Shown here: in pieces, positions 53,888 through 62,806 of the stretch
How positions within the stretch are numbered: position 1 is the stretch's first letter
Layout of the letters: each line of letters begins with the position of its first letter
Origin: Acidobacteriaceae bacterium
GTDB taxonomy: Bacteria > Acidobacteriota > Terriglobia > Bryobacterales > Bryobacteraceae
Assembly (NCBI GenBank): GCA_019233755.1
Contig: JAFAMD010000032.1
Span: 1-64,000 of the forward strand
Direction: 5' to 3'
Length of the DNA stretch: 64,000 bases
Position numbers and translations under genes: made by a program
The notes under the pieces: model-generated
What the model was told of the DNA's origin: nothing
The model's database searches: none
What the model saw: the letters and a program-made list of their open reading frames with translations, nothing else

Positions 53888-55219
53888 ATGAACCTAGCGC
53901 ACAAGTTCCGCCTCGGGCATGACGCCCGAGTGCTGCTCTTTGCGCTCGCGGCTGGATTTCCGGCTGTTCTGGCGTGTGTCATTCTGCTTGCCGTAGGCGG
54001 TTACTCCGGTCGCGAACAGTGTACGTTTGATCTCGCCGTTGTGCTTTGCTGGCTCGGCTTCGCCTTCGCCGCCCGCGGCCGCGTGGCCGGGCCGTTGCGC
54101 ACCTTGGCAAATCTCCTGGAAGCAATGCGCGAGGGCGACTACTCCATTCGTGCCCGGGTCGAAAATCCGAAGGAACCTTTGGGCGAAGTGATGCAGCAGG
54201 TCAATGCCATGGCAGCTACGCTCCGCGATCAACGTCTGGGAGCGGTGGAGGCCACGGCGCTGCTGCGCAAAGTGATGGAAGAGATTGACGTGGCCGCCTT
54301 CGCTTTCGATCCGCAGCAGACCTTGCGGCTGGTCAATCGCGCCGGAGAACGCCTGCTGGCGCAGCCGGCGGAGCGGCTGCTGGCGCGCGATGCCACTTCG
54401 CTGGGGCTTGGCGAATACCTCATCGGCGAATCCGAACAGACGATTCAAAGGGCGTTTCCCGGCGCAACCGGACGCTGGGGTATCCGCCGAAGCCAGTTTC
54501 GCGAAGGCGGTCGTCCTCACCAGTTGCTCGTCGTTACCGATCTGACGCGCCCGCTGCGAGAAGAAGAACTGCAGGCGTGGCAACGGCTGGTTCGCGTGCT
54601 CGGTCACGAATTGAATAACTCGCTGACGCCAATCAAATCGATCGCCCAGAGCCTCGAAAACCTGATCAAGACGGACCCGCGCCCGGATGACTGGACGGAG
54701 GACATGTCGCGCGGGTTGAACGTCATTGCGGCACGCTCGGAAGCGCTCAGCAGGTTTATGAGCGCTTACGCGCGGCTGGCAAAGCTGCCGTCGCCAAAAT
54801 TTGGTCCTGTTGAGGTGAACGCATTATTGCGGCGCGTGACGAGCCTTGAAACCCGGATGCCCGTCTTCTTTGAAGAGTGCCCGCCGCTGACTATTCAAGG
54901 GGATGCCGATCAGCTCGAGCAGGTTCTGATCAACCTCATCCGGAATGCAGTGGATGCTTCCCAGGAAACAGGGGGGCGTGTCTTCGTGCGTCACCGGCGA
55001 ACAACGACAACGGTTGAGATCGTGGTTCGCGATGAGGGACCTGGGCTTTCGAACACTGCGAACCTGTTTGTTCCCTTTTTTACAACCAAGCGCGGCGGCT
55101 CCGGCATCGGCCTGGTGTTGAGCCGGCAGATCGCCGAGGCACATAACGGGTCTGTCACGCTAAAGAACGCGTCCGAGGGGCCCGGGTGTGAGGCCCGGCT
55201 CACTTTGCCGCTTCAGTGA
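53888..55219 (+). CDS. NtrY-like sensor histidine kinase
   Basis: 443 residues from the ATG at 53888; the frame starts at 53855 with a TTG. Two membrane helices, a HAMP-like linker (GPLRTLANLLEAMREGDYSIRAR is the start), a PAS-like part, then an H-box GHELNNSLTPIKS near residue 238 and HATPase motifs NLIRNAVDAS, DEGPGL and GSGIGLVLS. The partner is the response regulator just upstream (overlapping ends). Converges with lipA; the two stops overlap by 7 bp. Confidence 0.9.
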   Translation: MNLAHKFRLGHDARVLLFALAAGFPAVLACVILLAVGGYSGREQCTFDLAVVLCWLGFAFAARGRVAGPLRTLANLLEAMREGDYSIRARVENPKEPLGEVMQQVNAMAATLRDQRLGAVEATALLRKVMEEIDVAAFAFDPQQTLRLVNRAGERLLAQPAERLLARDATSLGLGEYLIGESEQTIQRAFPGATGRWGIRRSQFREGGRPHQLLVVTDLTRPLREEELQAWQRLVRVLGHELNNSLTPIKSIAQSLENLIKTDPRPDDWTEDMSRGLNVIAARSEALSRFMSAYARLAKLPSPKFGPVEVNALLRRVTSLETRMPVFFEECPPLTIQGDADQLEQVLINLIRNAVDASQETGGRVFVRHRRTTTTVEIVVRDEGPGLSNTANLFVPFFTTKRGGSGIGLVLSRQIAEAHNGSVTLKNASEGPGCEARLTLPLQ

Positions 55220-56109
55220 CTACAGGTGTGAACGGCCGCCGCACTCTCTTGCGAACTGTCTGCGTGGTACGAGCTGCGAACCAGCGGACCCGCTTCGACA
55301 TGTGCGAACCCCATCTCGAGTCCGGCGCGCTTGAATCCATCGAACTCCGGCTGTGGCACGTAGCGCAGGATCGGTAAGTGTTTCGTCGAAGGACGCAGGT
55401 ACTGCCCCAGCGTGAGGATATCGACATGGTGATCGCGCAGGTCGCGCATCACTTGCAGCACTTCCGCCTGCGTCTCACCGAGGCCCAGCATGAGCCCGGA
55501 TTTAGTCGGAATATGCGGCCTCAATTGCTTTGCATAGCGCAGCATGTCGAGCGAACGCTCGTAGCGGGCGCCCAGGCGCACCTGCCGGTACAGGCGCGGG
55601 ACTGTTTCCGTGTTGTGGTTCAACACATCCGGATGTGCGTTCATCACGATCTCCATCGCGGCGTGGACACCCTGGAAGTCGGGTACCAGCACTTCCACCT
55701 TGCAACCGGGAATGTGTTCGCGGATGGCCTCGATGGTAAGCGCAAAAAGTTCGGCGCCGCCGTCTTTCCTATCGTCGCGGTTGACGCTCGTTATTACGGC
55801 ATATCGGAGTCCGAGCGCAGCGCAAGCCTCCGCCACGCGGCGGGGCTCGTCGTAATCTACCGCTAGCGGTGCGCCTTTCTGGACAGCGCAGAACCCGCAA
55901 CGGCGCGTGCATACGTTTCCAAGAATCATAAATGTCGCCGTACGCCTGTTCCAGCATTCGCCGACGTTTGGGCACGCTGCGCTTTCACACACGGTGTGCA
56001 ATTGGAGCCGCGTGACGAGATCTTTCAACTCGCGGTAGTTCTCGCCAACCGGAGCGGGAGCACGCAGCCACTTCGGGCGCTCAGGCTGGGAAGAGATGGT
56101 GACTAGCAC
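55213..56109 (-). CDS. lipA: Lipoyl synthase
   Basis: 298 residues, a radical-SAM enzyme inserting two sulfurs into octanoylated lipoyl domains. It carries the auxiliary-cluster motif CESAACPNVGEC near residue 42 and the radical-SAM CTRRCGFC near residue 68, plus the C-terminal RSSYHA motif near residue 281 whose Ser ligates the auxiliary cluster. Length normal. Single-gene unit; lipB not seen. Confidence 0.96.
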   Translation of the reverse strand: MLVTISSQPERPKWLRAPAPVGENYRELKDLVTRLQLHTVCESAACPNVGECWNRRTATFMILGNVCTRRCGFCAVQKGAPLAVDYDEPRRVAEACAALGLRYAVITSVNRDDRKDGGAELFALTIEAIREHIPGCKVEVLVPDFQGVHAAMEIVMNAHPDVLNHNTETVPRLYRQVRLGARYERSLDMLRYAKQLRPHIPTKSGLMLGLGETQAEVLQVMRDLRDHHVDILTLGQYLRPSTKHLPILRYVPQPEFDGFKRAGLEMGFAHVEAGPLVRSSYHADSSQESAAAVHTCSH

Positions 56110-56358
56110 TAGATCCAGTGTAGCGATCTCTTTTTTTGAACGTTGGTGAATGTCCTAGGGTGAATAGTGCAAACGTTTTACCAGCAATTTGTCCTTCATT
56201 AAGTTTGCCTTCATAACCGCGACTGCGTGCAACCTGCTTCGGTCAAAGTCCATCAAAGTCTTTGTAACAGGGTTATAACTCGTTACTGACGGTACAGAAC
56301 AGAGATGGCACGGGGTTAGTACAATGCCATCCCTACAGAAAGTCTTTGGAGGTCTTTT

Positions 56359-57000
56359 ATGAAGTACGCCATTCTTGCAGGCGTAGTGTCTCTAGGATTG
56401 TTTGTCACTGGCGCGCAGGCGCAAGAGGGCTATAACAACGAAATAACGGTATCGGCGTTTGGTTCCTTCCAGAAGGGTGTAACCGGCAATGGCGTCGATC
56501 AGACTGCAGAACACCAGCCTGGCGTTCTTGCAACTTACCGGTATTACTTTCGTAACAATCAGGCGCTTGAATTTGACTACGGATTCAGCCGCTACAATCA
56601 ACAGTTCACTGGAGCCGGATCCACTCCCCTCAACCTGACATCGCTGGGCCTAAGCGGCACCAGCCTGGCCGTGCCTACCGATACGCACGAAGGAACCCTT
56701 TCGTATGTGTATCGTTTCGGCACAATACACCATCTGCGGCCGTTCGTAAGCGCGGGTGGTGGTGTCCTGGTGTTCAGTCCGTCCGCGGGAGCCTTCGGAA
56801 CCGGTTCATCGACAACGTTTGTGACGCCTGACTTCGTCTACAGCGCTGGTGCGGATGTTCCGGTGACCAGACGAGTCAGCCTGCGGTTAGGGTACCGTGG
56901 CCACGTGTTCCAGGCTCCCGGTTTCGGCATTGCTGAGATCAAGACCGGATCTGTGACTCACATGGCCGAGCCGTTCGCTGGTCTTTCGTTCCACTTCTAA
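56359..57000 (+). CDS. Outer-membrane beta-barrel protein (OmpA/porin-like)
   Basis: 213 residues. Signal peptide KYAILAGVVSLGLFVTGAQAQ, then alternating hydrophobic strands, many Tyr/Phe/Gly and a C-terminal strand ending LSFHF, as in barrel proteins that are assembled by BAM. Eight strands are plausible (YNNEITVSAFGSF; ALEFDYGFSRY; GTLSYVYRFG). A typical acidobacterial barrel; ligand unknown. GGAGG 6 bases before the ATG. Confidence 0.85.
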   Translation: MKYAILAGVVSLGLFVTGAQAQEGYNNEITVSAFGSFQKGVTGNGVDQTAEHQPGVLATYRYYFRNNQALEFDYGFSRYNQQFTGAGSTPLNLTSLGLSGTSLAVPTDTHEGTLSYVYRFGTIHHLRPFVSAGGGVLVFSPSAGAFGTGSSTTFVTPDFVYSAGADVPVTRRVSLRLGYRGHVFQAPGFGIAEIKTGSVTHMAEPFAGLSFHF

Positions 57001-57016
57001 GTAGTCACTTACCCAT

Positions 57017-57049
57017 AGAGGGTCTCATAATTGGGGCCCTCTTTTTTTT
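57017..57049 (+). terminator. Intrinsic terminator of the barrel gene
   Basis: AGAGGG (57017-57022) pairs with CCCTCT (57037-57042), followed by a T-run to 57049. It lies 17 bp past the stop. Confidence 0.9.
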
Positions 57050-57372
57050 CAGATCCAGTTGCCCGGCGGCGCCACTTCGATCCACTCGCCCTCTACTCGA
57101 TCGGCATATAACGTGATCCGGCGGATGTACTTTTTAAGGAGCGAATATTCATCCGTGATGCGGACCCCAAGTCCGTCGTGCGAAGCCAGGCGAGCGGAGT
57201 CGAGTGTTTGTGCTTTCAGAAGCTGAATAAGCTCGTCGTGCGCCGCCGCGGCATCACCCGGTTCGGGAGCGACGTCATAATCCGGTTCAACAACTACTCG
57301 ACCAATTTGATTAGAGGTCGGCTGGATAGATCTCAGCGCGTCCTCCAGAAAGAATTCGAGATCGGGATTCAT
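57049..57372 (-). CDS. Hypothetical protein
   Basis: 107 residues, not recognised. No signal or membrane helix. The acidic N-terminal half and a C-terminal part LGVRITDEYSLLKKYIRRITLYADRVEGEW suggest a small soluble alpha/beta protein. Upstream of recR on the same strand, after the convergent barrel gene. Confidence 0.5.
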   Translation of the reverse strand: MNPDLEFFLEDALRSIQPTSNQIGRVVVEPDYDVAPEPGDAAAAHDELIQLLKAQTLDSARLASHDGLGVRITDEYSLLKKYIRRITLYADRVEGEWIEVAPPGNWI

Positions 57373-57417
57373 AGATGAGTCCGGGAGTCTCAGCGAGACG
57401 AAGAATCAGTTAAGTTT

Positions 57418-58017
57418 CTACATTTCCCGGCGGTTTTCAAGTGATCGTGACATGGTAACCTCGTCAGCGAACTCGAGATCGCTTCCCACCGGAATACCCA
57501 TTGCAATTCGTGTCACGCGCGGTCCGAGCGGCTTGAGAAGACGTGACAGATACACCGCAGTGGCTTCTCCTTCCACCGTAGGATTGGTAGCCAGGATGAT
57601 TTCCTGGATATCGTTTTGATGCAGCCGGTCGACCAATCCTTTGATCTTCAGTTGTTCAGGGCCGATGCCGCGCAGCGGCGAAATCGCGCCGTGGAGCACG
57701 TGATATAAACCGCGAAACGAGTGCGTGGTTTCAATCGGCAGTATGTTGTGCGGCTCTTCTACGACGCAGATCTGCGAGTGCTCGCGATGCGGATCGCGGC
57801 AATAAAGACAGAGCTCGCCATCACTGATGTTGTTGCACTGCGCGCAGATGCCGAGTTTGTCTTTAATGTCGAGAATAGCTTGCGCCAGGTTTTCCGCATC
57901 CGCGCGTGGCACGCGCAAAAGATGAAACGCGATTCGTTGCGCGGATTTCTGCCCGATACCAGGCAGGCGTTTGCATTCCTGAATAAGCCGGGCGAGCGGT
58001 TCGGCGAATTCTGCCAT
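57418..58017 (-). CDS. recR: Recombination mediator RecR
   Basis: 199 residues from the ATG at 58017. RecR with RecO/RecF loads RecA on gapped DNA. The Hh[17 protein letters not shown] region, the four-Cys zinc finger CAQCNNIS ... [10 protein letters not shown], and the Toprim segment ([11 protein letters not shown] ... [14 protein letters not shown]) are in order. The frame extends to 58176 but overlaps ybaB. Usual dnaX-ybaB-recR order. Confidence 0.95.
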   Translation of the reverse strand: MAEFAEPLARLIQECKRLPGIGQKSAQRIAFHLLRVPRADAENLAQAILDIKDKLGICAQCNNISDGELCLYCRDPHREHSQICVVEEPHNILPIETTHSFRGLYHVLHGAISPLRGIGPEQLKIKGLVDRLHQNDIQEIILATNPTVEGEATAVYLSRLLKPLGPRVTRIAMGIPVGSDLEFADEVTMSRSLENRREM

Positions 58018-58027
58018 TTCAGATGAA

Positions 58028-58336
58028 CTAGAACAGGCCGGGCGGCAGGCCGAGGCCACCCAGCATACCGCCCATCTTGCTCTGGGCCTCTTCATCGACT
58101 TTTTTTGCAGCGTCGTTGAATGCGGCGAGCACCATGTCCTGCAGCATCTCCACATCGCCGGCGACTTCCGGATCAATCTTGACGCCGAGAACGTTCTTGT
58201 GGCCGTCCATCTTCACGCTGACCATGCCGCCGCCAGCAGAGCCTTCCACGCGAATGGCCGCAATCTGCTCCTGCAGCTTCTGCTGCATCTGCTGAGCCTG
58301 CTTCATCATGGACTGCATATTGCCTGGCATCTTCAT
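58028..58336 (-). CDS. ybaB: YbaB/EbfC nucleoid-associated protein
   Basis: 102 residues: an N-terminal helix ([19 protein letters not shown]) and central beta meander ([23 protein letters not shown]), then C-terminal helix. Binds DNA as a dimer. Between dnaX and recR, as in most bacteria. Confidence 0.94.
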   Translation of the reverse strand: MKMPGNMQSMMKQAQQMQQKLQEQIAAIRVEGSAGGGMVSVKMDGHKNVLGVKIDPEVAGDVEMLQDMVLAAFNDAAKKVDEEAQSKMGGMLGGLGLPPGLF

Positions 58337-58386
58337 GAAGGTAAACCTTTCGTTTTTCTTTCGGCGCAGCCGTCAATGGCTGCTTG

Positions 58387-60144
58387 CTACTCATTCAAAT
58401 TTCGCACGGTGCGCACTTGTGCATCCGGAAAAAGTTCCTGGAGGCGCTTCACACCCGGATGCGAGAGCGCACGTTCGCGCAATGCAGTATCTTCCGCCGG
58501 ATTTTTCTCCGCCGAACGGATCTGCGCTGCCGCGAGATTTTCGCCGACCTCGAGCTTCACCCGAACAGGTTTCCCCGCAACCTGAGACACAACAGCCTGA
58601 AGTTTCGCTTCGGTCTTCAGCGCCAGCATCATCGTCTTTGGCGCCCGGATGACGAGTTCCACGCCGTCCAAAGATACTTCGGAGCTCAGAATCGCGTCGG
58701 CCGTAAAGTTGAGTCCCGCCCGAACCAGCGCATCGTGCAGGTCCTGCCGAAGGTCGCCCGTGGTAGCGGCTGCAGGCGCAGGCGCATCCTCCACGCTGGC
58801 GAGTGCAGTTGACGGGGGCGAGGCGACACGCGCCTCCACTTTCGGGGCTGGCGAAAGATTCGCCACTGGCGGCGCGTTATTAGCCGGCAAACTTGTAGTT
58901 TTGGCTGGCGGGGCCTGGAATGCCGGCGGGCGCGGGCTGTCCGTGCGCGCAGAGGCAGAAAGCGGCGAACCGGGGGCTGTTTGTATTGCCGCAGGCGAGG
59001 CATTACGCACCGCATCCGGCTTCCCTAAACCGGCAAGCGCTTCTTCAATCGGCTGCAGCCTGCCTGCCTGTACCAGCTTGATGAGGCCCAGCTCCAGATG
59101 GAGCCGCGGCTGCAGCGAGGATTGCAGCGTCTTGTAAAGCTCGAGCGTGAGGTTCAGATACCTCGTCAGATCTTCTTCGCTGAACAGGTTCGCGGTTTCA
59201 AGAAAGCCGCGCTGTTCCTGATCAGTTGCCGCGATCAGGCGCGTCGGTTTACCGGCGATTTTTGCCACCAGCAGGTTGCGCCAGTACCGTGAAAGCTCGC
59301 GCGAGAAGTGCTGCAGGCTCTGCCCGTTGCGTTCGAGTTCCTGAACAATTTCGAGCATCCGCGCGCCATCCTGCCGCTGGACCGCTTCGGCAACGGCATA
59401 GAGTGACTCCGTTCCGAACATGCCGAGCAGCGCACGAATCTCTTCAACACGCAGCGTTTTCCCACAGCAGGCAATGGCCTGGTCGAGAGCGGAAAGCGAG
59501 TCTCGAACGCTGCCTTCACCCGCCTGTGCCACCACCGAAAGAACATCTTCGCCGGCCTCAATGCCTTCCTGCTCGGCAATGTATTTCATCCGGTTGATGA
59601 TCTCGCTGAAATCAACCGATCGAAAACTGAAATGCTGGCAGCGCGAGGCAATGGTGTTCGGTATCTCGTACGCTTCGGTCGTACACAAAATAAACACTAC
59701 CCACTCGGGTGGTTCTTCGAGCGTCTTTAGAAGCGCGTTGAAAGCCTCTTTAGTGATCTGGTGCGCTTCGTCGATGATGAAGACTTTAAAGCGGTCGCGC
59801 GCGGGGCGATAGCGTACGTTTTCGCGAATTTCGCGCATCTCGTTGATGCCGCGGTTGGATGCCGCGTCGATTTCGATCACGTCCACCGCGTTGCCCGCGC
59901 CGATCTCTATACAGCTCGAACAGACCCCGCAAGGCGTGGGCGTGGGTCCGTTCACGCAGTTTAAACAGCGGGCGAGAATCCGTGCGACCGTCGTTTTACC
60001 CGTTCCGCGCTGGCCGGAGAAGATATAGCCGTGCGCGATGCGATTGCTTTCAATCGCATTGCTCAGAGTTCGCTGGACATGCTCCTGCCCGATAAGCTCA
60101 CTAAAGGCCTGCGGCCTGTACTTCCTCGCAATAACTTGATACAT
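58387..60144 (-). CDS. dnaX: DNA polymerase III subunit gamma/tau
   Basis: 585 residues: Walker A GQRGTGKT near residue 45, zinc-binding CLNCVNGPTPTPCGVCSSC is seen in two halves around residue 62-80, Walker B IIDEAHQIT near residue 124, sensor-1 TTEAYEIPN. The Pro/Ala-rich linker (about residues 390-460) and C-terminal part mark the full-length tau form. Loads the clamp. Immediately downstream of the SRP RNA. Confidence 0.95.
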   Translation of the reverse strand: MYQVIARKYRPQAFSELIGQEHVQRTLSNAIESNRIAHGYIFSGQRGTGKTTVARILARCLNCVNGPTPTPCGVCSSCIEIGAGNAVDVIEIDAASNRGINEMREIRENVRYRPARDRFKVFIIDEAHQITKEAFNALLKTLEEPPEWVVFILCTTEAYEIPNTIASRCQHFSFRSVDFSEIINRMKYIAEQEGIEAGEDVLSVVAQAGEGSVRDSLSALDQAIACCGKTLRVEEIRALLGMFGTESLYAVAEAVQRQDGARMLEIVQELERNGQSLQHFSRELSRYWRNLLVAKIAGKPTRLIAATDQEQRGFLETANLFSEEDLTRYLNLTLELYKTLQSSLQPRLHLELGLIKLVQAGRLQPIEEALAGLGKPDAVRNASPAAIQTAPGSPLSASARTDSPRPPAFQAPPAKTTSLPANNAPPVANLSPAPKVEARVASPPSTALASVEDAPAPAAATTGDLRQDLHDALVRAGLNFTADAILSSEVSLDGVELVIRAPKTMMLALKTEAKLQAVVSQVAGKPVRVKLEVGENLAAAQIRSAEKNPAEDTALRERALSHPGVKRLQELFPDAQVRTVRNLNE

Positions 60145-60176
60145 GGGCTGACGGAGAATTTGAGGCGGGCTATTGC

Positions 60177-60279
60177 CAGACCCCGGGTGATCCGCGGCAC
60201 ACGAGCTAAGCCGCTACCGTTGCTTCCTTCCGGACCTGGCGGGGTTTACAACCGCCCATTGCACGAAGCCCGGAGCCTG
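60177..60279 (-). ncRNA. ffs: Signal recognition particle RNA (4.5S type)
   Basis: The minus strand carries the invariant core CCAGGTCCGGAAGGAAGCA and the GTGTGCCG element, as in 4.5S RNA. The two ends pair over 11 bases with wobbles (CAGGCTCCGGG with CCCGGGGTCTG), giving about 103 nt. It folds into a long hairpin bound by Ffh. It lies 33 bp upstream of dnaX, a common location. Confidence 0.93.
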
Positions 60280-60305
60280 ACAAGTCTCAATTCTAGCACC
60301 CGCGT

Positions 60306-61508
60306 CTACTTTTTCTGTTCCAGAACGGCCTGCAATTTTTCGCCGAATAGAGTCGACGGGGCGGGCCGGTGCTCGGGTCTCCGCTCTGACGGTGCCGGCC
60401 GGGGAAAATGGTCCGGCGCGGCGCCCGGGGGCCCCGGCGTGCGAGAAGGCGGCGGCACTGGTTGGGCCTCCTGGTTTGGCTTAACCTGGTTTGCTTCAAC
60501 CGGCTTCTTTGGTTCCATGGCAGGGCGAGGAACAGCCGTCGGTTGGTCACCGTGCAGATAGCGATCCTTCTTCAGCAGAGAACGTTCGAGCGAGGCAATG
60601 TAGCCTGTAAATTCGCCGTCGGCATGGCGATCGCGTTTCAATGCGCTCCGGATCGCATTCATCTTGGAATCGAGGTTGTCCAGATGGTGGAGCATCAAAG
60701 CCTCAGCGAACGCCGGCAGCTTCGGTGATCCGAATTCCAGTTCGCCATGATGGCTTACGATCATGTGCTCGACCAGGCTGCGAAGCTTCGGAGGAAAATC
60801 CGGAAGCTGATCGAACTTTTGACCTATGAGGCGCAGGCCCAGAATAATGTGGCCGAGCAGTTGGCCGTTGGCGCTGTAGTTGAAGCTGCGCGCATAGGTC
60901 AGCTCCTCTACCTTGCCGATATCGTGCAGAATAACGCCGGTTAGCAGAAGATCGAGATCGATCTCCGGATAGTGGGAAGCCGTCAGCCGGGCCAGCGTGC
61001 AGAGCGAAAGGACATGTTCGATCAGCCCGCTGCGGCAGGCATGATGAATACTCTTGGCAGCCGGCGCAATCTTGTACAGGGCCGCGAGTTGCGAGTCACT
61101 GAAAACCGCCTCCAGAAGCCCGCGCAGGTGCGGATTTCGCAGGCCGCCGATGATACCCTTGAGCTCCGCGAACATTTCTTCGGGATCACGCTCGGAGCAG
61201 GGAAAATAGTCGGCCAGATCTACTTCGTGGTTTTCCAGGCGCCGCAGGCGATGCACCGTGAACTGTGAGCGGTTCTGATACAACTGCATCAGGCCCTTCA
61301 CTTTCACGAAATCATCGCGGTCGAAGGTGTCCATCACCTCCGCCACGTTGTCCCACATTTTGGCTTCCATCTCGCCTGTGCGATCAGCCAAATGAAGGGA
61401 AAGATACGGCTCACCGGTCTTCTTTTGCCTGGTCTCCTTTGAAAGGACCAGAAACTGCGCCGTCACGACCTCGTTAGGGACCAGGCCGTCAATGTAGGGA
61501 ACCTTCAT
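60306..61508 (-). CDS. YhaM-like 3'-5' exoribonuclease (OB-HD)
   Basis: 400 residues. An N-terminal OB fold (YLSLHLADRTGEMEAKMWD) is followed by an HD phosphohydrolase core: HHACRSGLIEHVLSLC near residue 154 and TGVILHDIGKVEEL near residue 190 (HD), then IVSHHGELEFG. YhaM is a divalent-metal 3'-5' nuclease. The C-terminal 70 residues are Pro-rich and basic, unlike the Bacillus protein. Located in a replication/repair cluster, 7 bp before the SurA-like gene. Confidence 0.85.
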   Translation of the reverse strand: MKVPYIDGLVPNEVVTAQFLVLSKETRQKKTGEPYLSLHLADRTGEMEAKMWDNVAEVMDTFDRDDFVKVKGLMQLYQNRSQFTVHRLRRLENHEVDLADYFPCSERDPEEMFAELKGIIGGLRNPHLRGLLEAVFSDSQLAALYKIAPAAKSIHHACRSGLIEHVLSLCTLARLTASHYPEIDLDLLLTGVILHDIGKVEELTYARSFNYSANGQLLGHIILGLRLIGQKFDQLPDFPPKLRSLVEHMIVSHHGELEFGSPKLPAFAEALMLHHLDNLDSKMNAIRSALKRDRHADGEFTGYIASLERSLLKKDRYLHGDQPTAVPRPAMEPKKPVEANQVKPNQEAQPVPPPSRTPGPPGAAPDHFPRPAPSERRPEHRPAPSTLFGEKLQAVLEQKK

Positions 61509-61514
61509 ACAACG

Positions 61515-62678
61515 CTAGCGGGAGCTGCTCTTTCCGGTAGCGGTGGTTTCAGTTCCCGGAATCGGAATCACCCAGAGCACACGCTTGTGGCGTGTCTTCT
61601 GTTCCACCTCTGCCTTCGTCACGGTCTCGGGCTTCAATTGCGCAACGTCTTGCCAGGTTGTGTTCTGGCCCGGCGCGGCGCCGGTATCGACAAAACCCGG
61701 CTTAATCTGCAGGAACGCCTGTTTGCGCAGCGTGGTGAGGTATTCGCGCACCTTGGGCTGCATCTTCGGGCCATAAAGGATGTTCTCGATGTCGGGCTTT
61801 ACGTCGGCAAGAGGCGCAAGACCGGCTTTCGTGTGGTCGTCGACTTTGAATACTTCATATCCTGTCGGAACCTTGACCGGTTTCGTTACGCCCCCGCGCG
61901 GCAGGTTCCACACTGCGTCCTGGATCTGCGCGTTCAGCTCGCCCTTCTTGTAGCCGCCTAGCACGCCTCCGTCCTTTGCCGTAATAGCGTCGGAGTTATC
62001 GCGTGCCAGATCGGTGAAGCGCTCGCCCTTAGAAGCCTCATCGGAGAGCTGCTGCGCTTTCTTCAGTGCAGCCGCCGCTCCCGCCGCGTCCTTGCCTTCT
62101 GTGGAGATGAGGATTTCGCTCAGATACACCTTCTCGTCACGGACGAAATCCGATTTGTGGGCGTTGTAGTAGTCTTCTACCTCTTTATCCGTCACGGTGA
62201 TGTGCCGGCCGACCTCTTCCCCGATCACCTGGCGTGTAAGAAAGTTGTTCTTGGCCTCGCTCAGAAAGTCTTCATAGCTCATCCCGGACTGCTGGCGGAC
62301 GTATTCGTGAAACTTGTCCGGATCCGTGATGCCGGATTGCCGCTGCAGGTTTGCCATGTATTTGCTGACGTCGGTATCGACGTTGATGCTGAGCTCTTTA
62401 CCCTTTTGAATGAGCAGCAGTTCATCGATACGGTCCCGCAAAACATCTTTCTGGCGGCTTTCGAACTCCTTCTCAAACTGCGGACCCGACGCGCCTTGGG
62501 CTTTGAGCTCTCCGGCGAGCTGCTTCGTGGACCGTTGAATCTCGTCCTGGCTGACGATATCGCCGTTCACCTTGGCAACAATCTGGTCGACAACTGTGTA
62601 CTTCTCCGTGTCCGCGGCACGCAGGTACGTAGAGGCCGCTAAGCTGAAGCCCAGGGCTGCAAGGCGCACAACTTTCAT
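61515..62678 (-). CDS. SurA-like periplasmic peptidyl-prolyl isomerase
   Basis: 387 residues from the ATG at 62678; the frame opens at 62726. Signal-like start VVRLAALGFSLAASTYLRAADT. An N-terminal SurA_N helical chaperone part (VAKVNGDIVSQDEIQRS) and one parvulin domain (EVYLSEILIS-type strand, then GGVLGGYKKGELN and VKVPTGYEVFKVDD) are seen; E. coli SurA has two. It helps fold outer-membrane proteins. A hairpin AACCCGC / GCGGGTT (62703-62722) lies just upstream in the mfd-surA gap. Confidence 0.88.
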   Translation of the reverse strand: MKVVRLAALGFSLAASTYLRAADTEKYTVVDQIVAKVNGDIVSQDEIQRSTKQLAGELKAQGASGPQFEKEFESRQKDVLRDRIDELLLIQKGKELSINVDTDVSKYMANLQRQSGITDPDKFHEYVRQQSGMSYEDFLSEAKNNFLTRQVIGEEVGRHITVTDKEVEDYYNAHKSDFVRDEKVYLSEILISTEGKDAAGAAAALKKAQQLSDEASKGERFTDLARDNSDAITAKDGGVLGGYKKGELNAQIQDAVWNLPRGGVTKPVKVPTGYEVFKVDDHTKAGLAPLADVKPDIENILYGPKMQPKVREYLTTLRKQAFLQIKPGFVDTGAAPGQNTTWQDVAQLKPETVTKAEVEQKTRHKRVLWVIPIPGTETTATGKSSSR

Positions 62679-62806
62679 ATCTTTTCTTTCCATTATGTCA
62701 ATAACCCGCATCATAGCGGGTTGCAAACTTCACAAAGATTTAGCGTTTGTACAGCCGCAACCGGAATCGTAACCAGACGCGCGCACCTGGCGGGCGGTTG
62801 CACCCT

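Noticed and set aside
62703..62722. Terminator between mfd and the SurA-like gene
   Set aside because: The 7-bp stem has no following T-run and lies in the SurA leader; it might be regulatory, but evidence is thin.
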